Shown in pieces: positions 7,046 through 15,426 of a stretch of DNA of 64,000 bases. The translations under genes and the position numbers were made by a program. The stretch is from Methanolobus bombayensis (lineage in GTDB: Archaea; Halobacteriota; Methanosarcinia; Methanosarcinales; Methanosarcinaceae): the NCBI RefSeq assembly GCF_017873415.1, contig NZ_JAGGKD010000003.1, positions 124,001-188,000 on the forward strand, read 5' to 3'. A model generated the notes under the pieces. The model was not told where the DNA came from, ran no database searches, and worked only from the letters and a program-made list of their open reading frames with translations. Within the stretch, counting starts at the first letter, position 1. Each line of letters starts with the position of its first letter.

Positions 7046-8800
7046 ATGGCAGGAACTATCGCAATCAAGAACGGATATGTTTACGATCCCCTCAATGATA
7101 TAAACGGGGAAATGATGGACATCTTCATCAAGGACGGAAAGGTCGTAACAGAACTTTCCGGTGCAGATATGAAAGATGTCAAGGAAATTGATGCAAAGGG
7201 CAAGACCGTTATGCCCGGTGGTGTTGACTCACACTCCCACGTAGCCGGAGCAAAGGTCAACGTAGGTAGGATGATGAGACCTGAGGATCACTACAGGCAC
7301 TACCAGAAGAAGACACCTCTTGCACACTCAGGCTGTGGATACAGTGTTCCTTCAGTATACCTTGGAGGATATGAGTACTCCAAGATGGGGTATACAACTG
7401 TTTTCGAGGCTGCGGTCCCACCAATGGAAGCACGTCACACACACGAGGAAATGCGCTCAACCCCTATGCTTGACATGGGTGGATATCTTGTACTGGGTAA
7501 CAACTGGTTCCTTATGAGATACTTCAAGGAAGGAGACCTCGATAAGGCGGCAGCATACATATCGTGGATGATGAGAACCCACAAGACATACGGTATAAAG
7601 TGTGTCAACCCTGCAGGAGTAGAGAATTGGGGATGGGGAGAGAATGTAGGAGCTCTTGACCAGGCAAACATCCACTTTGAAATAACACCTGAAGAGATAA
7701 TCAAGAGCCTCACAGAGCTTAACGAGAAGCTCGGTATCCCAATGCCAGTGCACCTTCACGCAAACAACCTTGGTCACCCCGGATGCTGGGAGATCACAAG
7801 GGATTCACTAAAGATCCCAAAGAACGTCAAGGCAAAGCCAAACACAGACGTCGAGTGGGCAGAAACAAAGAAGAACGCAAAGAGGCACGAATCAGTATAC
7901 CTTACACACTGCCAGTTCAACGCTTTTGGCGGTACATCCTGGAGAGACTTTGAGTCTGGTGTAAAGGGAATCACTGATTATGTCAACAATGCTGATCACG
8001 TTGTAATGGACAGTGGATGTATACCATTCGGTGACGCAACAGTCATGACCGGTGACGGTCCTGCGATCCACGATCTCTACGTACTCACAGGCCACAAGTG
8101 GTCCAACACAGATGTAGAGTGTGAGTGCGGATCCGGTGTACTTCCATTCGAATACCTGAAAGGCAACCCTGTACACAGTGTACAGTGGGCAATGGGTCTT
8201 GAGGTCCTTCTCTACGTCAAGGACGCATGGAAGAGCATCATGACAACAGACAGTCCTAACGGCGGACCATTCACAAAATATCCACAGATCATTGCATGGC
8301 TTATGTCCAACAAGGCAAGACAGGATACATTTGCAGAATGCCACAAGTGGGCACAGGACAGAACTGACCTTGGTGCAGAGACAAGGGAAATGGATCTCTT
8401 TGAGATCGCAACAATTACCCGTGCAAACCCTGCAAGGACAATCGGTATGTCATACAGGAAGGGTACGCTTGGTCTCGGTGCAGACGGTGACGTAGCAATC
8501 TATGACATCGATCCAAAGAGCCTCGAGGTCAACGACTACGAGAGCATCATAAGAGGATTCGAGAACGCAGCATACACCATCAAGGCCGGTGAAGTTGTCT
8601 CCCAGATGGGTGAGATCGTTGCAATTCCTGAGAAGAACACTTTCTACTCTGACATCGCAACAGATGAGGACGCAGAGAAGAGCATGCTTCAGGATGTCAA
8701 GAAGTGGTTCAAGTACTACACACTTGGTTTCGAAAGATACCCAACACCTGACAAGTACCTTGCAAACCCAACACCAATCCAGGTCAATGCGGAGAAGTGA
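7046..8800 (+). CDS. fwdA: Formylmethanofuran dehydrogenase subunit A
   Basis: A 584-residue amidohydrolase-fold subunit that condenses formate with methanofuran (or hydrolyses formylmethanofuran) at a binuclear metal site. Visible metal-ligand regions are the HxH of VDSHSHVAG (H63, H65), the KCVNPAG lysine region, the histidines of PVHLHANNLGH, THCQ and the aspartate of TTDSPNGG. Length and motifs match the family closely. It follows fwdF by two bases, and fwdC starts a few bases after its stop. In solved complexes a long tunnel carries formate from the FwdBD site to this subunit. Confidence 0.95.
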   Translation: MAGTIAIKNGYVYDPLNDINGEMMDIFIKDGKVVTELSGADMKDVKEIDAKGKTVMPGGVDSHSHVAGAKVNVGRMMRPEDHYRHYQKKTPLAHSGCGYSVPSVYLGGYEYSKMGYTTVFEAAVPPMEARHTHEEMRSTPMLDMGGYLVLGNNWFLMRYFKEGDLDKAAAYISWMMRTHKTYGIKCVNPAGVENWGWGENVGALDQANIHFEITPEEIIKSLTELNEKLGIPMPVHLHANNLGHPGCWEITRDSLKIPKNVKAKPNTDVEWAETKKNAKRHESVYLTHCQFNAFGGTSWRDFESGVKGITDYVNNADHVVMDSGCIPFGDATVMTGDGPAIHDLYVLTGHKWSNTDVECECGSGVLPFEYLKGNPVHSVQWAMGLEVLLYVKDAWKSIMTTDSPNGGPFTKYPQIIAWLMSNKARQDTFAECHKWAQDRTDLGAETREMDLFEIATITRANPARTIGMSYRKGTLGLGADGDVAIYDIDPKSLEVNDYESIIRGFENAAYTIKAGEVVSQMGEIVAIPEKNTFYSDIATDEDAEKSMLQDVKKWFKYYTLGFERYPTPDKYLANPTPIQVNAEK

Positions 8801-8805
8801 TTTTA

Positions 8806-9615
8806 ATGGCAGACGTAATTCTCAAACCAACAGGAAATTTCGACCTTACCGTAGAGGCAGAGGTTGTCACACCTGACAACTTTGCCGGAAAAAGTGCCGA
8901 TGAGATCGGAAAGTTACTCGTCTGGCAAGGTCCTGCAGAATACCCGCTTTCAGATTACTTCTCAGTAGAAGGAAACGGCGGAAGCTCAGCAGAAGACACA
9001 ACCATCATTATCGATGGGGACATCCCAAGGGTCAAGCGCATAGGACAGGAAATGACTGCCGGAAAGATTCTGGTTAAAGGTTGTGCAGGCATGCACACCG
9101 GCAACACAATGAGCGGTGGAGATATCATTGTTGAAGGCGACTGCGAGTCTTGGGCAGGTATGGACATGACAGGTGGTTCAATCCACATCAAAGGTAATGC
9201 AAAGGACCACATCGGCTGTGCATACCGTGGTAGCTGGAAAGGAATGACAGGCGGACGTATCACTGTAGACGGAGACGCAGTAAGCCAGGTAGGTGGCGGT
9301 CTTGCCGGCGGAGAGATCATTATCGGCGGCAGTGTTAAGCACTTCTGCGGAATCCGCATTAACGGTGGTCTCATCGTTGTAAAAGGAAATGCATTCAGGA
9401 CTGTCGGAGCAGAGATGACCGGTGGTACTATCGTTGTCGGTGGTTGCATTGAGAGATTCACACCAGGATTTGCAATGGAGGGTGTTGAGTCAGACCTCAA
9501 GTTCAACGATATTGAATGTCCCGGAGAATACAAGAAGTTCACAGGCGACTATGCCATTCCACAGAAAGGAAAGGGCACACTTTACGTATCCTGTGACAAT
9601 AACGAGTGTCTGTGA
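8806..9615 (+). CDS. fwdC: Formylmethanofuran dehydrogenase subunit C
   Basis: A ~269-residue beta-helical scaffold subunit related to the C-terminal domain of glutamate synthase. Residues from about 85 to 225 are a run of glycine-rich repeats (GGDIIVEG, GGSIHIKG, GGRITVDG, GGEIIIGG, GGLIVVKG, GGTIVVGG), each one turn of a right-handed beta-helix. I start it at the ATG at 8806 rather than the GTG at 8797, because the former is better spaced from the GGAG at the end of fwdA and begins with MADVILKPTG. In the complex it joins the FwdA and FwdBD parts. Confidence 0.92.
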   Translation: MADVILKPTGNFDLTVEAEVVTPDNFAGKSADEIGKLLVWQGPAEYPLSDYFSVEGNGGSSAEDTTIIIDGDIPRVKRIGQEMTAGKILVKGCAGMHTGNTMSGGDIIVEGDCESWAGMDMTGGSIHIKGNAKDHIGCAYRGSWKGMTGGRITVDGDAVSQVGGGLAGGEIIIGGSVKHFCGIRINGGLIVVKGNAFRTVGAEMTGGTIVVGGCIERFTPGFAMEGVESDLKFNDIECPGEYKKFTGDYAIPQKGKGTLYVSCDNNECL

Positions 9616-9625
9616 GGTGTAAATT

Positions 9626-10015
9626 ATGGAAGCATTACTCAACACAGGAAGTACAATTGATGAAGGAAGGCTTGCCAAAGGTGGCAACAAGTATTCCGAC
9701 GATTACACAAAAGAATGTGCGGTCTGCTGGATGTGCGCAGAAGACTACACTGCTCTCGGGTGCCCTGGAAAGGTATCAGTAACATCCAGAGACGGAAAGC
9801 ACACAGTTGCAGTTTATCCAAAAGTAACCGAAGCAATGAGATCAGGACAGGTTTTCATTCCGAGGTCCATCTGGGCAAATGTAGTTGTTGAGCCTGACAC
9901 ATTCTCTACAGGTTCACCACGTTACAAGGGAAGCCCTGTTACCGTTGAACCTACCAATGAAGAGGTTCTCAGCGCCGAGGATATTGTCCTGAAGCTGTAC
10001 ATGGGAGGCGAATAA
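9626..10015 (+). CDS. fwdD: Formylmethanofuran dehydrogenase subunit D
   Basis: A 129-residue subunit corresponding to the molybdopterin-dinucleotide-binding C-terminal domain of formate dehydrogenase-type enzymes, here a separate protein. It has an N-terminal extension with CAVCWMC, then the beta-barrel region VFIPRSIWANVVVEPDTFSTGSPRYKG. It works with FwdB to hold the pterin cofactor. It starts 10 bases after fwdC with a GAGGTG site and is followed one base later by fwdB. The gene order F-A-C-D-B is that of methanogen fmd/fwd operons. Confidence 0.92.
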   Translation: MEALLNTGSTIDEGRLAKGGNKYSDDYTKECAVCWMCAEDYTALGCPGKVSVTSRDGKHTVAVYPKVTEAMRSGQVFIPRSIWANVVVEPDTFSTGSPRYKGSPVTVEPTNEEVLSAEDIVLKLYMGGE

Positions 10016-10016
10016 A

Positions 10017-11330
10017 ATGGTCTTTAAGAACATTATCTGCCCTGTTTGCGGAGGTTCATGTGATGATGTCCAGGTAGATCTGGATACTAAGAACCGTACA
10101 ATTGATGTCCAGAACGCATGTAAGATGGGTAACGCAAAGTTCCAGGAAGTTGTAAGTTCACACAGAATCCTGAAACCAACCATCAGAGAGAACGGAAAGG
10201 TAAAGGATGTTAGTTGGGAAGAAGCACTTGAGATGTCAGCAGATATCCTTGTAAATGCAAAACGCCCAATGTTCTTCCTTGGAAGTGAAACATCCTGTGA
10301 AGCACAGGAAGTAGGTCTTCACATTGCTGAATACCTTGGTGCACCTGCAGACTCCAACGCAACGATCTGCCACGGACCAACTGTCATGGGTATCCAGGAA
10401 TCCGGTATGGTAGGAGCTACCGCCGGTCAGGCAAAGAACAGAGCCGACATGATCGTCTACTGGGGTGTCAATGCACTGGAATCCATGCCAAGACACATGT
10501 CCAAATACGGTGTTTTCCCAAGAGGGTACTGGACAAAGAGAGGAAGATTCGACAGGACCATGGTCACAGCAGACCCAAGAGTAACCCCAACTGCTGTAGC
10601 ATCAGACCTGCACCTTCAACTTAACCCAAGCACTGACTACGAGCTTCTCAGTGCAATGTTCACCATCCTTAACGGCAAGGAACCACACCCATCTGTCGAA
10701 GAGATCACAGGAATCCCAATTTCAGTGATGAAGCAGACAGTTGAGATGATGAAGGAAGCAAACTTCGTAGCTATCTACGTAGGTCTTGGGGTATCATCCT
10801 CATACGGTAAGCACAGGAACATCGAGATAGCTCTAAACTTTGTGAAGGAAATGAACAACTACACAAAGTGTAACATCGGTGCTCTCAGAGGTCACTGTAA
10901 CGTAGCAGGATTCAACCAGCTTGCATCCTACCTTTATGGTTACCCATTCGGTCTTGACTTCATGAAGGGATACCCAAGGTACAACCCTGGAGAGACAACC
11001 TGTGTGGACCTTCTCAGGGAGAAGGATGTTGACGCAGCATTCATCATGTCCGCTGACCTTGTGAACCATATTCCTGCAGACTGTGCAAAGTACCTTGCAG
11101 ACATACCAATGATCTGCCTTGACATTGCACCATGTCCATCAACCACAGCAGCAGATGTAGTTCTGCCTGGTGTGATCGATGCAATGGAATGTGATGGTAC
11201 ATTCTACAGACTTGACAATGTGCCTGTATACTTTGAACCATTCACAGATTCCCCATTCCCTGAAACAAAGAGCAATGAGGATACCCTTAAGCAGCTCTTT
11301 GCAAAGGTAAAGGCTAAAAAGGAAGCATGA
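10017..11330 (+). CDS. fwdB: Formylmethanofuran dehydrogenase catalytic subunit B
   Basis: The 437-residue catalytic subunit that reduces CO2 to formate at a tungsten- or molybdenum-bispterin site. A [4Fe-4S] motif is formed by C8, C11, C15 and C35. The metal ligand is C118 in ATICHGPT, so this is a cysteine and not a selenocysteine form. The rest matches the formate dehydrogenase alpha fold, with the last domain supplied by FwdD. Sequence alone does not settle whether it uses tungsten or molybdenum. Its last codons overlap the fdhD start (ATGA), implying coupled translation. Confidence 0.94.
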   Translation: MVFKNIICPVCGGSCDDVQVDLDTKNRTIDVQNACKMGNAKFQEVVSSHRILKPTIRENGKVKDVSWEEALEMSADILVNAKRPMFFLGSETSCEAQEVGLHIAEYLGAPADSNATICHGPTVMGIQESGMVGATAGQAKNRADMIVYWGVNALESMPRHMSKYGVFPRGYWTKRGRFDRTMVTADPRVTPTAVASDLHLQLNPSTDYELLSAMFTILNGKEPHPSVEEITGIPISVMKQTVEMMKEANFVAIYVGLGVSSSYGKHRNIEIALNFVKEMNNYTKCNIGALRGHCNVAGFNQLASYLYGYPFGLDFMKGYPRYNPGETTCVDLLREKDVDAAFIMSADLVNHIPADCAKYLADIPMICLDIAPCPSTTAADVVLPGVIDAMECDGTFYRLDNVPVYFEPFTDSPFPETKSNEDTLKQLFAKVKAKKEA

Positions 11331-12154
11331 GTGAGCACTGGTACTCAGAAAGGAAAGGGAAGGATGAAACCTTCCGGAAGGACGGGGAAAGTATTTCCTC
11401 TCCTTTTTACGTTCCCATAGAGTGCCTTGAAATCACTGAGAACAGTAAACAACACATTACTGTGGACGTTATTGTCGAGGAAAAGTTCGAACTTTTCGTG
11501 AATAACGTTCACGTAACCACTTTTTTTGCAAGTCCCTATGAACTTGAAGAACTTGCACTGGGATTTCTCGTCTGCGAGGGATTCATTGAACCTGATACAC
11601 AGGTTGATTCCATAAAAATCGAAGAGAAATCTATTTTCTGTAAAATTGAAATTAACATTCCTGAACTGGAAGAACTAACGCATCTTGAGAGATGCGGAAC
11701 AACATCATACCGCAAAGATGTTATTAAACAGATTAATTCTGATACTAAATTCAGCACCGAGGCTATCATACACGGAGTTAGCCAGTTAAAAGAACTTGGC
11801 AGGGCATGGCACAGCACCGGAGGTGCACATACTTCTATTATCTACAATAACCAGGGAGAAATACTATTCTTCTGCGAAGATGTTGGCAGAGCATGCTCCA
11901 TGGACAAGGTTGTTGGAAAAGCCTTGATGAATGGCATCAATCTTTCTGAATGCGCTCTGGCTACTACCGGCAGACTGGCATCAACCATGGTTTCTAAAGC
12001 CATGAATGCAGGTATTCCTCTTATCTCAAGTAAAGGTGCAACCGTACGTGAGTCAGTAGAACTGGCTGAGAAAGCTGGAATGACACTTGTGGCTTTTGTG
12101 AGGGGAAAGAATCTATATGTTTATGCCGGGGAAAAGAGAGTGATTATTGATTAA
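11327..12154 (+). CDS. fdhD: FdhD family sulfurtransferase-like protein
   Basis: A 275-residue FdhD family protein. In bacteria FdhD delivers sulfur to the molybdenum site of formate dehydrogenase. Family blocks seen are PYELEELALGFLVCEGFI, TGGAHTSII, EDVGRACSMDKVVGKAL and TTGRLASTMVSKAM. The CxxC loop that carries sulfur in E. coli is reduced here to a single cysteine (C123-G-T-T). The start overlaps fwdB by four bases, so it is the last gene of the fwd operon and probably matures FwdB. Its stop overlaps the end of the convergent tubulin-operon gene by four bases. Confidence 0.85.
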   Translation: MSEHWYSERKGKDETFRKDGESISSPFYVPIECLEITENSKQHITVDVIVEEKFELFVNNVHVTTFFASPYELEELALGFLVCEGFIEPDTQVDSIKIEEKSIFCKIEINIPELEELTHLERCGTTSYRKDVIKQINSDTKFSTEAIIHGVSQLKELGRAWHSTGGAHTSIIYNNQGEILFFCEDVGRACSMDKVVGKALMNGINLSECALATTGRLASTMVSKAMNAGIPLISSKGATVRESVELAEKAGMTLVAFVRGKNLYVYAGEKRVIID

Positions 12155-13956
12155 TCACTTGTCTCAATATAGCCAACTGTTTGATTTGTGTCATTTTCAG
12201 CAGATGAATTGGTGCTTTCATTACCCATTAAGGACACCGTACTATTCGAAGCCAGACTTTGATTATCACTGCCCAACGATTCATTTTCCATTACATCATC
12301 AGAGACAACTGTTTCCGTTTGGTTCATGGAATCGTCCGTATTGCTAAAATTGTCTGAAATATTAACATTCCCATCAACCAAAGAATTATTTTCTCCAGTA
12401 AGATTAGCTAAAACAGCCATTGGACCGCCATGGGTGAACACATATGCAATACCGGCAATCAATATCATCGCCACAAGGGCATATGAAGCCATTGTCATCA
12501 TGTTCTGCTTCTTTTTCTTTTGAGCTTTTTGTTTAGCTACAACGTAATTTGTATTGAAATATCTGTCAAGGTTCTCTGCTTCATTAGTTGTCAACCTTGA
12601 AGACAGATCATGAGCTCTCAATTGCTCACTTATATAATTAACAAATATTATACCGCCAGTAGCAGGAGAACTTTTCACATTATTGCCAACAAATTTTAGC
12701 AATTCTACCAATTTATCATTGTCATAAGATGAGAGGACAGATGCTATATTTTTCCTGAATCTTTCCCCACTCTTGCCACCATATGGAAAACTCACATTAC
12801 ACAAAGCTGCCAATAATTCTTTATCTTCATTTCCATATATTCTACGAATGACATCCTTTATTACATAACTCCACAAACCTCTGTTTCTGAGAAGAACAAT
12901 ATCCAGCTTCTTTTTAACACCTGCATTTCTAATTCGCTCGAACAGACTTCTTAAAGCTTCATCCTCACCCATATAGGAAAACATGGAACTTTGGGAGGAA
13001 AGTTGTTTACTGTATAGAGCAATTATGTTAGCAACTATGGCTTCATTCGTAATTGGCATTTGTCGTATCTGAGTTGACCTTTCTTTAAATATCTGTGTCA
13101 GTATGGAAATATCATTTTTGTAAAGTTCAAACAACTTGTAAAGGGATTCACTGGTTGCAAAAATATCAAGAACATCCCATGTATAAGCTCTGAAAGCAAA
13201 GTTTTTAGTGTAAAATGAAAGACGATTTCGATCACTTACTTCCACATAGCTCTTTATATCACCTGTCTTTTCTCTGAAGACCCTTGGAAGTAACATGTAG
13301 TATTCACTGTACAGAGGAGATTGTTTCCATTTAAGAACATGCTCATCCAGTTCAAAATCCGGATTAGGTTCAATTGGACAGATGGAAATATCACTTTCAT
13401 AAGGATACTGGGAAGCCATAAATTTCAGATCGGATTCCAGAGAATTACCTACCGTTGAAAAGATACTGTTTATTAGATAAACAGAGGTAGCTGCACTGGC
13501 AGACTTTACAGAGACTTTCTCATTAGCAAGTAATTTACCATATACATAGTCAACCATGGTTGTATCAGCGGTGAGTTCATTGAACCTTGAAAAATCATTT
13601 GCGTCATATTCTTCCCAGAGACCTACAAGCCTATACTCTAATTTCTGTAAATGGGCTATCTCTGTGGAAACAGTATCGTAGAATTGCATGATAAGTGTTG
13701 ATTCATGTCCTGAGAATTCGGAATATTTTCCCACACATACAATCCTCTCTTCCCTACCACCTACTTCTTCAACCATGACACTGCATCCCAATATCAAAGT
13801 ATTGCTGTTATGCAGTAGCTCAAAATACAGAGCATTCCTCTTGGAATCTATCTGCTTTGCCAGATTACTATATTCATTAGAATATACATCCCCATCTCCA
13901 CTCAGGAGTTTACCGGTGGAATTGTAAACGTAAAATTCAGAAACCAAACTTGGCAA
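12151..13956 (-). CDS. Unknown tail-anchored protein of the tubulin-like operon
   Basis: A 601-residue protein I cannot assign to a family. Residues 1 to about 480 look cytoplasmic, with mixed helix and strand. A basic stretch (QKKKKQ) precedes one membrane segment at about 489-508. The last 84 residues are outside, rich in Asn, Ser, Thr and Asp, and hold 12 N-x-S/T sequons. The start is a TTG with a strong GGAGGG site six to twelve bases upstream, and it overlaps the preceding GTPase gene by 20 bases. It is the last gene of the four-gene operon. It may be an adaptor linking the tubulin-like protein or GTPase to the envelope; this is inference. Confidence 0.8.
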   Translation of the reverse strand: MPSLVSEFYVYNSTGKLLSGDGDVYSNEYSNLAKQIDSKRNALYFELLHNSNTLILGCSVMVEEVGGREERIVCVGKYSEFSGHESTLIMQFYDTVSTEIAHLQKLEYRLVGLWEEYDANDFSRFNELTADTTMVDYVYGKLLANEKVSVKSASAATSVYLINSIFSTVGNSLESDLKFMASQYPYESDISICPIEPNPDFELDEHVLKWKQSPLYSEYYMLLPRVFREKTGDIKSYVEVSDRNRLSFYTKNFAFRAYTWDVLDIFATSESLYKLFELYKNDISILTQIFKERSTQIRQMPITNEAIVANIIALYSKQLSSQSSMFSYMGEDEALRSLFERIRNAGVKKKLDIVLLRNRGLWSYVIKDVIRRIYGNEDKELLAALCNVSFPYGGKSGERFRKNIASVLSSYDNDKLVELLKFVGNNVKSSPATGGIIFVNYISEQLRAHDLSSRLTTNEAENLDRYFNTNYVVAKQKAQKKKKQNMMTMASYALVAMILIAGIAYVFTHGGPMAVLANLTGENNSLVDGNVNISDNFSNTDDSMNQTETVVSDDVMENESLGSDNQSLASNSTVSLMGNESTNSSAENDTNQTVGYIETSD

Positions 13957-15388
13957 TTTGTTCCACCCTCCATGGATAAATGTTCTTTATAGCTTCTTCC
14001 TGCTGGTCAACACTCTTCAGTGCATTTGCACTTACAGCATAGAAATGAATAGGTCCTTTTGTAGCCCTGTGTTTTATCTCTTTGAAAGTATCGATCTCAG
14101 TCAGCATTTCAAAAATTTCTTTTTCAATGTTAAGAGCATCCTTTGAAGTATCAATCACATCGTTAATGTTCTTTATCTTATCAGCTTTTGTGACTACAAT
14201 AGCATAGGACTTACCATCCCCAAGCATTTCCATTATCCTTGAGTACTGACCAAACAAGCGCATCAGATGGCTTGCCCCATCCTCATGATATGAAACAATA
14301 TGTTCACCATCTACAAGGAAAACAACTTTTCCCGCATTTTCAAGTTTCTTATATACATGTGCCAGAACCAATTGATCCAGAATATAAACGATCTCATCAG
14401 GATATTTTTCTTTCAATTCTTTAATGAACTCATGGTCACCGACCTTCTCACTAAAAGTCTCTTTATCAATCTCAGGAATCTGATTTTCTATTTCAAGAAT
14501 AGCCTTGAAATAACCATCTTTTGTAAGGTTTTCAGTAAACTCACCACCATAATCTACAAAAGAGAATTCTATTGGTTTGATAGACTTTTTTCCCGTCAGA
14601 GTGTACATGGTGAGATCAGTTTTCTGATTACTTTTTGGCTGCCTTCCATTCTTTAGTTCAGCCAGCATGTTCTCTATTCTGTAATAATCCTCCTCCCTTG
14701 ATGAAGAGAGGATAGTTTCACTCCTGCGACCATTGTAGTAGTGTACGAACTGATTGTACAGAGCAAGCAACAACAATGTTTTACCGGATTTTGAAGGACC
14801 ATAGACAAAAACATCCGACGCCTTGATCCCATGTACGTATTTCATTAACAATGTATGAAGTATCATCAGAGCAAAGAAACTCAGCATTATCATGAAAAGA
14901 TCGTTTGAGCCTGTAAGAGCATATTGAGGAATGTCCCTCATATCCTCTTCAGAAACCAGTTGAATGAATATTGCAAACAGGTAAACCATCATTCCCACAA
15001 AGAAGAGCTTTAAAAAGAAGCGTGTTCTTTTTGCAACAACGTCAAAGCGATTGTTCATGAATGCATGCAATATGAAACCTACCCCGGCAATTAAACCCGG
15101 AACCAGGCCATCAAGTCGCAAAATATTATCCTGTACCCAGAAAAAGTAAAGATAAGGTAAAAAGGCTGCAAGTAATAGTTCCCCTCCAAATCTGGATCTT
15201 TCCTCGAACAACATTCCCATTCCACTTGAAATGAACAAAGCTATGAAAAAACTCAATAATATAGCTATATACCACACCAGAGATGAGACTATCTGCTCAC
15301 TTGTTGCAAGCAGAAATCCTGTTGATAAGGCTAAACACAACAAAAAAATAACCGGGTTGAATAGGTTTAGTTTCCCTCTTACCCTCAT
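13937..15388 (-). CDS. Polytopic membrane protein with C-terminal P-loop GTPase domain
   Basis: About 483 residues. The first ~185 hold five or six hydrophobic helices, with charged residues between them. A GTPase domain follows at once, with G1 YGPSKSGKTLLL, G3-like FVDYGGEF, G4 VTKADK and a G5-like VSANAL. It is not an SRP, Era or dynamin type that I recognise. It best fits the 'distinct GTPase' found beside FtsZ-like proteins in other prokaryotes. I choose the ATG at 15388, preceded by AAGGTGG, over the GTG at 15430, which has no ribosome-binding site. The gene lies between the tubulin-like gene and the tail-anchored gene and overlaps the latter. Confidence 0.82.
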   Translation of the reverse strand: MRVRGKLNLFNPVIFLLCLALSTGFLLATSEQIVSSLVWYIAILLSFFIALFISSGMGMLFEERSRFGGELLLAAFLPYLYFFWVQDNILRLDGLVPGLIAGVGFILHAFMNNRFDVVAKRTRFFLKLFFVGMMVYLFAIFIQLVSEEDMRDIPQYALTGSNDLFMIMLSFFALMILHTLLMKYVHGIKASDVFVYGPSKSGKTLLLLALYNQFVHYYNGRRSETILSSSREEDYYRIENMLAELKNGRQPKSNQKTDLTMYTLTGKKSIKPIEFSFVDYGGEFTENLTKDGYFKAILEIENQIPEIDKETFSEKVGDHEFIKELKEKYPDEIVYILDQLVLAHVYKKLENAGKVVFLVDGEHIVSYHEDGASHLMRLFGQYSRIMEMLGDGKSYAIVVTKADKIKNINDVIDTSKDALNIEKEIFEMLTEIDTFKEIKHRATKGPIHFYAVSANALKSVDQQEEAIKNIYPWRVEQIAKFGF

Positions 15389-15426
15389 AGTTCCACCTTT
15401 TTTATTTAAGTTTGCCAGCCGAATAT

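Noticed and set aside
10017-11330. Selenocysteine in FwdB
   Set aside because: The catalytic position is an ordinary cysteine codon (C118), and no in-frame TGA interrupts the gene.
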